Below, one piece after another: positions 11,252-23,789 of a stretch of 39,584 nucleotides of DNA (positions are counted from its first letter, which is position 1; every line of letters begins with the position of its first letter). A program made the translations under genes and the position numbers. The DNA lies in the NCBI GenBank assembly GCA_030267965.1, contig BRYA01000331.1, positions 67,319 to 106,902 on the forward strand. Direction: 5' to 3'. The stretch is from Triparma columacea. Lineage: Eukaryota > Sar > Bolidophyceae > Parmales > Triparmaceae. The notes below the pieces were generated by a model that saw only the letters and a program-made list of their open reading frames with translations, made no database searches and had not been told where the DNA came from.

Positions 11252-14200
11252 ATGAGCTCAGATAAGGAGAGAAAATTTCGGAAGACGACAGGTCTTTCCG
11301 GCTCAGCCGCCCTCGCCGCGATTGACACGAGCGTCCGGGAGATGCCCGTACAAAAGTATGCAGTACCCCCCAAGAATGACCCTATATTGGATTTCAGTAA
11401 AAGCGCCCCTCTGTTGACTAAAGCTAGGCAGGGCCTGCGGACGGAATTGAAGACAGCTGAGAAAAGGAAGAACGAAGAAATCCAGAAATTAGCCACGGCC
11501 AAGTCCTCGTACATCCGGGAGCGCCTTAATAAGCAGATGGCCACTCACACCTTTAATGTTGATCGTTTCTCTGGTGGTGTCGTGCACTACACTGAAAGTA
11601 TTGCCGACCGGTTGAAGTTTATTCAGCGGATACAAGATGATGATAGGAAGCGCACGACAGAGTTCGAGATCCAGAAGGGCAAGCAGACTTACGAAGAGGC
11701 TGAAAAATACGTCTTTGAGTACAAGAAGGCAGCCCATTTGACGGAGCCGCGGGAGGTCATAGAAAAGGCCGACATTGACCGAGAAGAGAAGGTGAGACCA
11801 AGTAATAGAAAACGCATTGCGCATGGCAGCACCCATCTCATCCCACCCCTTCCCCACTCTCCCCTCCCCACCGCAGCTTTACAAGGAGGCCGCTAGAATA
11901 ATCACGGAATCAAAAGAATTCGAAGAGTACGAGGGGGCCCACGTCGGCCATGTGCACATGCCCCCCAAGACTCCCTTTCAGATCGAAAGCCACAAGAATT
12001 CGAAAGCTTACATAAAGAAGACCCAGAAGAAGGAGGACGCCCACCAATCCGTCATGAACGCCAAGGCAGCAGCGACGAAGCTATACGAAGACGCAGACGC
12101 AGCCGAGGGTAAGGTTCGCGCTCTCGCCTTGAACCTCGATAAGACGGGGAATAGCATGTCGTTTGAGGCACGAATCGCATCTCGCAAGAAAATGCTCGCC
12201 CTCAAGGACGAGGCTGATTTTCTCAGGGAACAGGCCACCGTCGCAGTCGACAAGGCCGACCAGATGGCCAAGGACGCGATGGAAATTATTTATGCTGACA
12301 CTGTGCAGCCTCTTGACTTTGAAGAAATGGAAGGAATAGTTGAGCCCCGGATTGAGGCGTGGGTTCTCTGCCGACCTGTAAAAAGTGGTGGACTCGGCAA
12401 GGTATTCTATGGGAGTTTCACTGGTGGCGAGAAGCCGCCCACGAAAGACTGGATAGCTGTCGACGAAGAAGGGGAGGAGAAACCAAACCTTACCTTCAAG
12501 CCCCCCCCCGAGCGCATCATGAAGGAGCGTCTCCTGGGCTTGAAGGCGAAAGAGAAGGCTAGGAAGGAAGGTGAGAATTGGCGAGTATTGTTAAAACCCA
12601 AGCCGAAATCGACGTAACCTAATCCCCCGCTACCTCCTCCCTCTTTCTTCACACTACAGCCCTCGAGAGTGGCGGTCTCTTCAGCTCTGAGGAGCTCCCT
12701 CCTACTGCACCAGCCGGGGGCAATAAAACCGTCTTGTCGTGGATGATCAGTGGCTGTGCCATCCCCGAATGCAACGGGCGGTACATTGAATGCGGGGTAG
12801 CCCATCAGACATTCAAGTATCAGAACGAGGAAGGCGTCCTCCTAATAAAAACTATCCTGAAGGAGTCCCCTGACCTGAATATCACTGCTGCGACCTGCAA
12901 TGTCGGTGGAGTGGCAGGACACGATGCGGATCTTGCGAGGAAGCTGACTAGGATCATCTCCCTTCCAGACAGCGAAATTGAGGGATCGGATCTCGATAAG
13001 AACCCCTACAATTGGGGTCGCGATTTTAACTCTATTTCAAGGGCAGGACTGAGTATGATTACACTGGGACTCAAGGAGAAACTAAGGCGGAAGCAGGAAC
13101 AAAAGGCGGAGGCCGAACGGCAAGCCGAGAGGGACTTCAATAAAACGCTCAGGGAGGCTGGGGATGCCCTGGATTCGCACGGAAAAGACAGCAGCGAAGA
13201 CGTCATGGTCGAAAAGAAGAAGAAGCAAGTCGACAGAGGTAAGATGAGGCGACGACGCACTCAGCCACCTCCACATTAATTCTCACTCGTCACCCCCCTT
13301 TTGCGCTTTGCTTCGCTGAAATCGTTGCGCAGAATTGACGAGTCTCTTCCCCGCGAATCAGACCTTCCAGGCCAATGACCATGACATTCACTTGATGGTG
13401 CCTGGAGCTGACAGGGTAATTGACGTTAACCCTAATGCAGTGCCCCCTTTGTGCAGGGCATGGGTGCTACTGAGCTGTCCGAAGTCCCACCAGCATTGCA
13501 AGCATAGGCACTACTTTTGCAGCCTCGAGGAGAAAAGGTTCGGAGTGGAGTGGAGACAGACGAAGGACACTCAAGCCGAAATGGCCGTGCTTAAGTGCAT
13601 TGCCGCCAGAGAAGTTCTATTGAACCAAATAAATTTAGAATCCGAGCGCTCATCGAGCCAGTACTTTGCCGACAGCGAGGTTGGCGTGCAGGAGAAACAC
13701 GTGCGGGTGCTCCTCACGTTAATGGACCGACTAAGGCTCGTCACTGTTCAGACTTGCGAGAGTATCATTGTATGGCGAGAGGCCGCTGAGCACCAGGCGA
13801 GGCTGAGGGAGGACGAGGAGACCAAAGCTAAACGACAGAAGTGGGTCGTCACAATAGCCTTTACAGGGAAGAGGCTTTACGAGGCATCTCCAGCGTACCG
13901 GAGCAACGTGAAAAGGTTCAGGAGAGACAAGGAGTTCCCCAAGCACGCTAATGATGTGAGGTATTTGGGTGTCTTCAACTCAAAAGTTGAGGCTGCACGC
14001 GCTTACGACGCCGCCATGCACCAGGAAGCCGTTAAACAGGGCACGACGGCGAGCAGGATGCCCGAGAAAAGATTTGTGCTTAGAAGCTGCGGCAAGCACT
14101 ATGCTGTTGAGAGCGTAACATCGCCCAAGTATAGGCCTTGCGAGCAGTGCATCGCGAAAAAGTACGACGGCCCAAGTGAGTACACGGCTGCTTACATATG

Positions 14201-17200
14201 GAACGGCGAAAATTATCTCCTGAAGATGGCAAGCGACACCGAGTTCTTGCAAAAGAATGAAGCACTGAGACAGTGGCTGGGAGACGACTTCGAGTTCGAG
14301 GGAAACCCTTTAATGCTTGCGAAGGGGGTCGACTCGTACGTTAGCTTGGCAGACGAGGGCGACGAGAGCTACCCCGAGACCCCTCTGGGCGTTCCCCCGA
14401 CTCCTTCGACTGCTCAAAGTGTCAGGCCCATCGAGCCTGACACCATTAACCCCTCCGAGTTCGAAGCGACAAAGGTGCAAGAGCAGATCAACACGCTCAG
14501 AGGAACTTCAGCTCCATTCACCTTCTCGAAGAATGGAGGCTGGGACGAGGGAGCCGATGGGGTGGGAAATGTCAGCCCCAGGCCGAGCACCACAAAAGGG
14601 GATATCGATTCTGTAACGAAGTTGGCGCCAAGGGCACCGACCCCGCAGGGAACGACACAGAGGAAGTCCTTCGGGACCCCTTCCTCGGCGATCACCAAGT
14701 TCGGTGGCGGAGTCGCAACCTGGGGCGGTAAGGCTACCCTTGGTTCTAAGTTTGCCGTCGAGATGCCCTTCCACCCCAGCAGCGAGACAGGGTTTTTGGG
14801 CGGCGCAGAGGAGAAAAAAGAAATCGATGGCAGCCCCGGTAGTCCCCAAGAGAAGCAGAGGAACGAGAAGAGGTTCTTTGAAGTTCTTGAAATCAGCCGC
14901 GTGGCTTCAAGCTGGAAGCAAATCCACGCGGAGCAGGTCTTGAACGAGCTGCTCCACCACGATCACGGGGGAGGAGAAGAGGCACTTCAGAGCAAGCACG
15001 CTCTTGGGCACTTGATCAACAGCGCCCCCAAAACGAGGCACGGCAAGCTGAAGGAGCTCAAGGGCGGCGCAAAAACTGTGAGCGTCATGGCGGTCTACAA
15101 GGAAAAGGGGGCTATCCTTGCGATGGAGCAGCAGCGCGCGCCTCTGGCTCATAGGAGCGACCAGATTTGGTGCAGGAGCGACGTCGGCGAGTGGGCAGGG
15201 ATGCAGAAGACCGGCACGAACATCAGGAGCTTCGACTTCCAGGTCAAGATGAAGGCGGAAGGAAAGAAGAAACAAGCGGAGAGGGTTAAGGTTGGCGCGC
15301 TGTTGAGAAAAGAGGTTCTGAAGGACATATCAGAGGTCAACATTGACTTGATAAAAGACCTCATTGTCAAGGCGTTGGAGCTGAAGGGCAGTAGGTTGAA
15401 GCTGGACGTCGAAACTGCGGAGATTTTCCTGAAAAAGTACGACCTGTGGAGCAAGAAGGCTTTAATGATAGCGAGGGTAATCAGAGGTTTCTTGGGGCGC
15501 GTCAAGTATAACGTACGGGCCAAGCTCGTGGCGAAGAAGTTCAGAGAAAGGATGCGCTTTTTCAAGGCAGTATCTTCCGTGTCGAGAAGCACAGTGACGG
15601 ATTTCATCGCCAAGGGGAGCCACAAGGCTGCGAGGCACATCACGAGGCCAAGGCACAGCACAGTCCAGGTCATGGACGGAGAGTACTGGCTTGTGGCACT
15701 CTATTCCCTGGAGCACAGGGACTACGTGCACAGGAGCGAGGACTACAAGCACCAGCACCAAACCCCAGAAACAAAGGGGGAGCGGCCCAAGTTTACGTTC
15801 GACACTGAGACGAAGACATTCAAATTTTACCAAGGCCCTCACGTCGTGCAGCGAAAGAGGACCCCGGAGAGGTTGCTCGTTAAGGCGTACACTGGAGTTA
15901 CAGGCGAATGCCTCACCATGACTATAGACTCGTCGACTCTTCGAAACAAGCTGCACGAACAGGAGATCTGCAAGCTCCATCCAGCCAGTGAGCAGGTCAG
16001 CAAGGCTTGCAAGCTCGAGGAAATCGAAATTGACAAGACTTTGAGGTACGGCGACCCCAGGAGGGACAGGGAGAACGTTGGGCTCAGGGAAAGAGAGTAC
16101 TGGGAGCCGATCCGTGAGGCTCGGCTGTGCAAGCGCATTGCGGATGACGCGGTCGCTGCAAGCACAAGGATCGATGAACAGGCCACCATAGCTTTGGACA
16201 AGATGATGAGGTACAAGAAGATCGAGGAGGAGAAGAGACAGGAGTTGGAGAGATCTTACATGGAGTACGAGGAAATGGCCGGGAGGGTCGTGAGCGACTA
16301 CGAAGAGTGGCAAGAGGCAATTCGAGAGACGAAGAAGAGCCTGGAGTTCTCAGATATTGCCCTGAAGAAGGAGATGGACCTCACTCAGCCCGACTGGTCT
16401 CAGAGCTATGACCCCTTTGAGAACGGAAACAACTGGAAAATGATTGTTAAGAAGAGGGAAATGGAAAGGCGGTCGAAGGGTTCCCTTGCGAGGGCAGGGA
16501 AGGCTAGGAGCAAGCTCTTTAACGCGTACTTTGTCCTCGAGGGATGGAAAGGAAAGGCGGTGAATGCCATTTGGAGTTACGAGACGGCCGTCGAGAAGGC
16601 TAGGCAACTGAAGGAGGCGTCAGATTACGCGTCAAGGATGTCCACAATTGCCCTCGACATGGCCGACGAAGTGGTGCACAGGATCGTTTCGATGCTCACC
16701 ATTCGCGTCAAGCCGTCCATCCCCATCAGCAGAGGCCTCCTTTGGGTGGACAGGGTGTGGGCCCTCAGCCACACTCCGAAGGCAAGGGTACAGAAGAAGT
16801 GCCTCAAGAATTGGAATGTCATCGCTCGGGAGACCAGAACCGTGTACGAGCCACCTCGCAAGTTTGTTGCGGTGAGGACCAAGGGAAGGTATGTCGTGAC
16901 TATCTTGCACGACCAGCTGACGGGCTACATTCTTATCCGTGCTTGGTGCGCCGGTGGAGGCAACGGAAAGAACGAGACGCCCGTGGACATTCCAGTTGCC
17001 CCAGACGAAGTGATCGAGATCCTCCACGAGCAGGGTAGGGGTGATCTAACTCAGCCTTTGGTCGTCAAGAAGGGAGAGATGGGCTACTTCAACTTCAGGG
17101 CAATTAAGGCCGAGAGGCGTATGGAAATCAGCAGAGTTGTCATGGGATGCCTAAGACTCGATACGTTCCGCAACTCTCTGACTGTCGGGCAGCTCAACTT

Positions 17201-20200
17201 TGCGAGAGTGAGGGCGAAGCTCTTCAAGACACTTTACACGACGATTTGGTGGACGGACGTTCTCCGTGGCCGTACGACCGGCAAGGGATCGAAGGTGTAC
17301 CAGGAGGCTAGGAAAGTCGGCGGGAGGCTGGTCCACATTGGAGTTTACGAGAACTGGGGAGATCTCCTCTTCGAAGCTTACGACTCCCGGACCGGCAATG
17401 TTTACACTCATCACGCGACTCTCGCGCAAGTCACCAACTGCATCAGGCACAACCACGCCGCACTGGCTGGTTATCTGACGAGCGTAAGGGTCAACAGGTA
17501 CACAGCCTCTGTCATGGGCGTCATCTTGGACAGATTGGACTTTTACCTTCCAGGAGAGGAGGGCACTGACGGCATTCGCAAGTTCTGGAGGACGGAGATG
17601 TGGAACGAGCAGCCGCGGTTGAGTCTCAACCCTAGGTTCGAGGACGGGTTCAGGGGACCCGTGTTTGAGATGAACAGGAGGATAAGCGGGAGGACTGTAG
17701 TGGCAAAGGTTTACAAGAACAGTCGCGGTGATCTTAGGGTAGTCGTTAGCAAGGGTCGCCACGGAGTAGAGCACAGTAGATACCACGGGAACGATTTGGC
17801 CTTGATCGTGGATAAGGTCGCGTTGAGGAGGATCGTGAGATTGCAACCTGAGTTGCTGAAACCGAGGAACATCGTGGACCTTTACAAGTTTGTCTTTGAC
17901 AAATTGGATTTAGTGGAGAGCGATGCCGAGTGTTTGGTTAAGCAGGACGCCTACCAGACGGCATTGGAGAGGGAGAGGACAGGGAAGGATAGGATGGAGG
18001 AAGCATTGAAGAACCACACCAAGTGGGCCAAGCTGACTAGGGCTCCCGTGTTGAGGGAGCTCGAGAAAATCGTTCACGCGAGGGAGGACGCGGAGGTCCA
18101 AAGCGGGTATACTTTGATGATGAAGAGCGACATCGAGGAGGACGATCAGTTTGAGGTGGTGAACGAGAGCTCATGGAGTAGCAGCAACGGCAGGAACTTC
18201 ACGTGCAGGATTTGCGTTACCGACAACAAGGAGTTCGTTATGAGCGTTAGGAAAGAGAGTAAGATTGAAATGTACGGGAGGTGGGAGGGCAGGGAGAGGA
18301 CGGAGATGGCGAGGGAGGACGTGGCAAGTAAGGCCGCTCGGGACACGGAGAAGAACATCAAGGACACTGCGGCGGTGCACTACCTCCACAGGATGAGAGA
18401 GAAAGCCGTGTGCAGGGGGCTGCTGGCGGAAATGAAGGCCGTTAGGCGGTGCGACAACCTGAAGGATAAGTACGTTGACGTTCTTAGGGAGAAGATGGCG
18501 AAGAAGAGGTCGGATATGGTGCTAAACGCCAGGGCGGTGTGCAGGGACTGGGCCTCGAGGTTGGAGATGGACAAGGGCGGGGAGCTGGTGATCACCGAAG
18601 ACACACAGGGGGGGAAGATATGGCAGCAACGCAGCTTCACTCACCACGGGGTTAGCGAGGTTTGGAAGTACGGGAAGGAGACGAGCGCGCTTAGGGAGGG
18701 TAGGCTTCCATTTGGGGTGCAGGACAATGATGCGTTCTTGGACGTTGGGACGAGGAGGTTGAGGAGGAAACAAGCGGAGTGGAAGCTTGGGAAGAAGAGA
18801 TTTTTAGGTGCAGGGTTCGTGGTTAAGCAGAGCAGGGCGAGGGTGATGTTCAAGTGGAGGGTAGGGAAGAAGGTCAAGAGGATACAACCGAGCAAGAGGG
18901 GTTTGGTGGAGAGGGAGGTTGTTGTGAAACCTAGGATCAGGAGATTCGGGGATAGGTTCCTGACGGTTTGGGGGGAAGTTAGGAAGTGGGCAAAGGATCA
19001 GAGCAAGGTCGAGATCGCTTACTTGGCGTACGATCCTGACAACAGCTCTTGTGTCGGTGTTGCTATTAGGGGAGCACCGGGGTTCGTAAACTCGCTCGCT
19101 AAGGGTGCAAATGGGGGTAAGGATGGCATGGGGGTGGAAAAGTTCGAGGGTGAGGTTAAGTCATTCGTCGACGGAGTTTGCGATTTGACTTGCTTGCGTG
19201 CAAGCATAGCCATGAACAGGAGGACGGCGAGGGCGGAGCTCGCAGAGTTCAGGAAGAAGGCGCACGAGAACGACGAGAGGACGTTGCTGAGGAAGGTTAT
19301 TTTGAGGATGCTTAACAAGAAGACAAGTGTCGCCTTCTCGCACTGGGTGGGGGTGCTAAGAAGCGAGAAGCAGAGCTCGCAGGCCGCAAATGTGGTAGAG
19401 ATACCGGTCAAGATTGAAGAGAAGGTGAGGAGGGGGGTTGAAGGAGCGTAGCGGCGGCTTGAGAAGCGCAGCGACGGCTTAACGAGATGGGACTCAATGC
19501 GATGGAAATTAACGTGATGGGACCCAATGCGATGCGACTTAGTGCAATGTTCCGTACAACTAACTTGTCTCTCTCCCAAATTTCATCTCTCAGTGCAAAG
19601 TAATGAACGTCGGTATGAAGAAGTGGACCGACGAGATCCGCAAATCCGTGGGAGTAAGCGAGGGGGAGGAGATGGGTATGGTAAGCAGGAATAAAGCCAT
19701 CTACTTCTTCGACAAGAAGGCTAAGGGGGAGGGTAAGAAAATGAACACCAAGGCCGTACAGTTCGCCATGAGCGGGGACGACGATGGGAAGGGCGGGGCA
19801 GTGGAGTTATACGGGAAGGTTGTGTGGGCGAAACTACACGGGTACGAAGCTATGAGAGCACTGCTGCAGTGGGATGCCAGGATTGTTCAAGCCAAGATTG
19901 AAGGGAACGAAAGGAAACACCAGCAGCAGGAGGAGCACGAGATAACTCGTTCTAAGAAGAGGTCGGAGTTCATCAAGAGCACGAAGTCGCGCGCCGAGAA
20001 GCTGCTGCCACATTTGAAGAGGGCGTGCGCGGTTCGAGAGTGCGGGGAAGCGCAACGTAGGGGAGACTCCATGTTGACGTACATTCACGCGCTTAGGAAC
20101 AAGGCGGAGAAGGAGAGCTACCCGTCAGACCGCGCCGACCCCTTCCAGAGGCCTGAAGACCCGGGGGAATACGCAGATGAGTTAAAGAGGGGAGAGAAAG

Positions 20201-22371
20201 CATTCCAGAGGACGGACGTACTGAGACCGTGGTGGCTGTGGAGCGTATGCTTGAGGGTTCATGCACAGAGGTGCGAGGTTGGACACGGGGGATGCTCAGT
20301 TCCCTTCTGTGGTAAAGCTAGGCGCGCCGCTGCGGAGAAGATGGAGGGTTTGAACGAGGAGGAGAGGGAAGATGCAAAGGATGATATCATTTGGAAGGTG
20401 GTGGGGGAGTGCCAGGTTAAGTGGCATGAGGGCATGGAGGAGGTCGAGCACACTAAGAAGGTCGCGCTAGGTATACCTGAGCCCATGGACCCGTGGGAGA
20501 GGAAACAATACATGATTAGACAGTTGAGGAACACTGGGAGGATGTTGAAGGGTATGTTCGGGGCTAGAGACAGCGCGGCGGCGAGGAGGGAGATGGCCGG
20601 GAAGGACGGCGTGCCGGGGTGGGTCAGGGGGCTGGAGGAGGAGAGGAACTTGGAGAGCATGCACCTGCTGGTCCCTGACAGGAGGGCGCTGGGGGAAGCC
20701 ATGGGGGAAGGATGGGACGACGATAAGGAAGCCGATGAGGTGGGGGAGGACGACTGGGATTTGGAGGAGGGCGACAAGGTCGTTGCTAAGGTCAGGAGCG
20801 CGGTTAAGGTACCCAAAGAGGTCGTGGGGATGCTCCTTGGTGCGACGAACGGATCATCGATGAAGAGGGTAATGGAGGAGAGCTATTTGGGGGACAAGGC
20901 ACTGTACGAGTGGCTGATGAGCAGGTTGACGCTGGGAGTACTGGGGGGGATGGGCGAGGACGAGGAAGCGAAGGAAGGGGAGGAGGGGACGAACGAAATG
21001 GAGCAGCAGGGGGAGAAAAATAAGGAGGAGGGAGGGAAGTTTGGGGGGAAGTTGAAGGGACTGTTAGGAAAGGCCAAGAGCAAAGGCGCGAGTATGCTCG
21101 GCGGCGTAATGAGCGCTGCCACCGGCGGCGACGGCTCGCAAAGCTTGGGGGGTATGAGCCTCGCCGGGAGCGTCAACACCACACTGCTAGCGAACGCCAC
21201 CAGAAAATCCCAGCTTACCAAGGGCCTGGGGGAACTGAGGTTCTCAATGGAGCACTGCAGGAGCGTGGCTCGGGTCAGCGGTAACGTTTACGTGTTCTCC
21301 ATAAAGCAGGAGAGCGGGGATAGGGGGGGTAAGGTAAACGTGGACCAGAAGACAATGACGAGGGAGGAGTTGCTGGACCAGAAGAACCCGCCTTTGGTGG
21401 TGACGTGCATGGACCCGATGACCAGCGGGTCTTACGTCTTCCACTTGAAGCAGAGCATAATTGAGGGGAGTCCACTATTCAAGGGAAAGGAACACCTGTT
21501 CGGGCTGGGGGAGAGGCCTTTGCTAGCAAGGTTCGTGAGCCAAGCGGCGGGGAGGCTGTTCGCAGTGGAGGAAAGGGAGGGGAGGAAACAGCTCGTTATA
21601 CAGGGAGAGACCAACTCCGACAAGCTCAGGCTGAAGATGCAGAGTCAGAACGAGACGCTTCTTAAGTTGCTGGCGTACCAGCAGGTGCTGGAGAGCAAGA
21701 AGAGGAAGCTCCAGAACGAGTGCAGGGTCCTCCGTCTGGAGGAGTACAGGGTGAAGATGGCCAGGAAGAGGGAGGCCTCCCAGAGGTCGATGCTAGTGAG
21801 GAGCGTGAGGGAGTGGCAGGGCATGCACAAGGAGGACGTGTGCGCGCTAGCCATCAGGCCGTACTTAACGTGCGACGATAAGCTGCTCACGGAGATCAGG
21901 GTGGCGTTCGAGGTCTTCGACCTCGACGGGAACGGGACCATCAGCCACCAGGAATTCCAGGCCCTAGTCTTTGAGCTGGGGGAGGTAATGACGGAGAAGG
22001 AGCTGGCGGTGGCACTGGCGAAGATAGACTTGGACGGGAACGGAGTGGTGCAGTTCCACGAGTTTGCGACATGGTGGGTTACCAAGCCGAGCGCTGGGGA
22101 GGGACGGAGGGACACGCAGGAATACAAGATGCTAGCGCTCAAGTTGAAGATGCTGAAGAGGGCTAAGGGGGTTGCAGCGAGGATTTCGTTTGCGAGCTTA
22201 GGAGGGGGAGGGAAGAAGGCGAAGATGAAAAAGGCGAAGAAGGACATGTTGACGCCACTGCAGTTGAGCAGGGTGGATGAAGACGGGAAGAAGGGAGGGG
22301 GTGGTGGTTGGGGCATGGGAAAGCTGTTTGGTGGGGGAGGGGGAAAGAAGGACAGGCCAGGGACGGTTTAG
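11252..22371 (+). CDS. Giant ~3560-aa protein with CCCH finger, AP2-like segment, IQ-like motif and two EF-hands, five exons
   Basis: Exons: 11252-11791, 11877-12570, 12660-13238, 13333-19424 and 19594-22371. All four introns are GT-AG and phases match (0,1,1,0), giving 10,683 coding bases. Residues 1-600 are mostly charged helix. At 645-664 is C-x7-C-x6-C-x3-H (LCRAWVLLSC...CKHRH), a CCCH zinc-finger spacing. Residues about 774-838 end in YLGVFNSKVEAARAYDAAM, very like the third strand and helix of AP2/ERF domains. An IQ-like IARVIRGFLGRVKY (Q replaced by A) begins near 1317. At least eight short beta-rich modules follow between about 15065 and 21465. EF-hand loops DLDGNGTISHQE (3411-3422) and DLDGNGVVQFHE (3447-3458) have all calcium-binding positions, so calcium binding is likely. 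The tail is Gly/Lys-rich. No enzyme motif was seen. I know no protein with this architecture; function unknown, perhaps a calcium-responsive scaffold. Confidence 0.75.
19425..19593 (+). other. Phase-0 intron joining the EF-hand exon to the giant gene
   Basis: Donor AAG|GTGAGG at 19425, branch-like CTAAC at 19560-19564 and acceptor CTCTCAG at 19593 remove 169 bp. This skips the TAG at 19449-19451 and continues in frame into CKVMNVGMKKW. The intron also holds short direct repeats (GATGGGAC, CAATGCGATG) at about 19485-19540. If it were not spliced, the giant protein would end nine codons into the intron and the EF-hand part would need its own start at 19603. Confidence 0.75.
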
Positions 22372-22554
22372 GGAGGGATTTAGGGAGGGAGTTAGGGAAG
22401 GATTTAGGTGGTGTTGTTGTAATGTTGAAATCACCCGTATTATTGGGTTTTGAAATTGTTGAAGGGTATTATTATATTATTTAGAAGGTAAAAGTGAGAA
22501 AAAGACGAAAATAAGACAACTTCCAATTTTTTTGTGCGAATTCAGCAAAAAATC
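22372..22554 (+). promoter_or_regulatory. AT-rich upstream region of the light-harvesting gene
   Basis: The 183 bp between the giant gene and the light-harvesting start change abruptly from G-rich (GGGAGGGATTTAGG repeated) to AT-rich sequence with a TATTATATTATTT run at about 22469-22481, some 75-85 bp before the ATG. That run is a TATA-box candidate. A light-regulated promoter would be expected, but I see no recognisable light element. Confidence 0.4.
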
Positions 22555-23789
22555 ATGCTGAAGCTTACACTCCTTCTTGTGGCTCTTGGAGTCGCCTCTG
22601 TAAGTATATATAATCGCTGGATGGTATTGTGTTGTTTGATAGCGCTTTAATAGGATTAATTTAGTCTTGATATGAGGGCAACCTCGCTTGCCTCTTTCCC
22701 TTTGTCAGCATTAAACCTCCATTATTTCTCTCATTATACATTCTTATTCCATACAAATGCTATCACTACTACTATCCTAACTATATATACTCAATATGCT
22801 CATTTTAACCATTTATACGTCTAATAAACCACACAAAATGACTCATATATATCATGCTTCTCGATGCTTGTATATTTATATCCCTATTTGAAGTCAATAA
22901 CGTCATTAAATTCTATTAAATGGGGTGTAGCGTCACAACACATCAACAAACATCCCAACAACACCATCAAACACTAACATACGTTACTATATCTCACCTA
23001 TCCACTCCCCTTTCCACACTCCCCCAACCCATCCACAGTCAATGGTAAACCAAATGCCAGCCCGAAAATGGAACACCATGGTGGACCCAACCAGTCGTTC
23101 CAAAGCTTGCCCTTGGCTCCCCCGACCCATCAACCTTGACGGCACCATGGTTGGTGACGCAGGGTTCGATCCTCTTTACCTGAGCAGCATCGAGAAGAAC
23201 TTCGCTGGATTCATTCAGCCGCCGCAGTGGGAGGATCAGGGAGATGGAATAAGGTGAGAAGTGGGGAGAGGAGAGAGCGCCGTGACAAATAACCCTAATC
23301 AACCACACCCACCCTTAACCCCCCTTTAACCCCCCCCCCCACCCCTCACACAGCACCCTATACTGGATGCGTGAAGCCGAGCTGAAGCACGGTCGCGTCG
23401 CCATGCTCGCCTGGTTCGGTTGGCTGGCCGCCGACGGCGCCTTTGGTTTCCCCCTCCGTTTCCCCGCGTCCGTCTACCAGGACGTTCCCTCCTCCTACGC
23501 CGCCCACGACGTCATGGTATCCCAGGGCTCCATGGGCTTCATCCTCGGGGCCGCCGCCTTCATCGAGATCGTCTGCGCAGCCGTCCTCGTCGAGGTCAGC
23601 AAGGGTGAGTCCGACCGCGCCGCTGGAGACTACTCCCTCGACCCCCTCCAGATGCTCAAGGGGAAGACTGGGGAGGAGGTCGACAGGATGAAACTGAGGG
23701 AACTCAAGAACGGACGCCTGGCGATGCTGGCGTTCGCGGGGGTCGTCACGCAGAACCAACTTGGGCACACTGCTTTCCCTTACATCTAA
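22555..23789 (+). CDS. Chlorophyll a/c light-harvesting antenna protein (Lhcr-like)
   Basis: Exons 22555-22599, 23039-23253 and 23354-23789 give 231 aa (phases 0 and 2). Exon 1 encodes only a hydrophobic signal peptide (MLKLTLLLVALGVAS), as expected for the ER-targeting half of a bipartite plastid signal in algae with secondary plastids. The mature part has the LHC N-terminal signature GDAGFDPLYL. Helix 1 carries REAELKHGRVAML and helix 3 KLRELKNGRLAMLAF: the Glu, His/Asn and Arg residues are the chlorophyll ligands and the interhelix salt-bridge residues. A middle helix lies around GSMGFILGAAAFIEIVCA. The red-lineage Lhcr subgroup fits the N-terminal pattern best, but Lhcf/Lhcq cannot be excluded by eye. 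The product inserts in the thylakoid membrane and passes light energy to a photosystem. Intron 1 is unusually long (439 bp). Confidence 0.93.
22600..23038 (+). other. Long AT-rich intron 1 of the light-harvesting gene
   Basis: GTAAGT...CCACAG, 439 bp, several times longer than most introns here and clearly richer in A/T, with ATATATATC and TATATATACTC runs. It separates the signal-peptide exon exactly from the rest. A CTAAC occurs near 22973-22977. No gene or RNA is recognisable in it. Confidence 0.85.

Noticed and set aside
15462..16313. Long antisense ORF inside the giant gene
   Set aside because: It is a shadow of the GC-rich coding strand, with no splice sites, domain or start context; the same holds for 4694-5605 (+) and 21645-22316 (-).
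19425..19451. TAG at 19449 as the true end of the giant gene
   Set aside because: A phase-matched GT-AG intron with CTAAC joins the next exon in frame, and the beta-rich module occurs on both sides.
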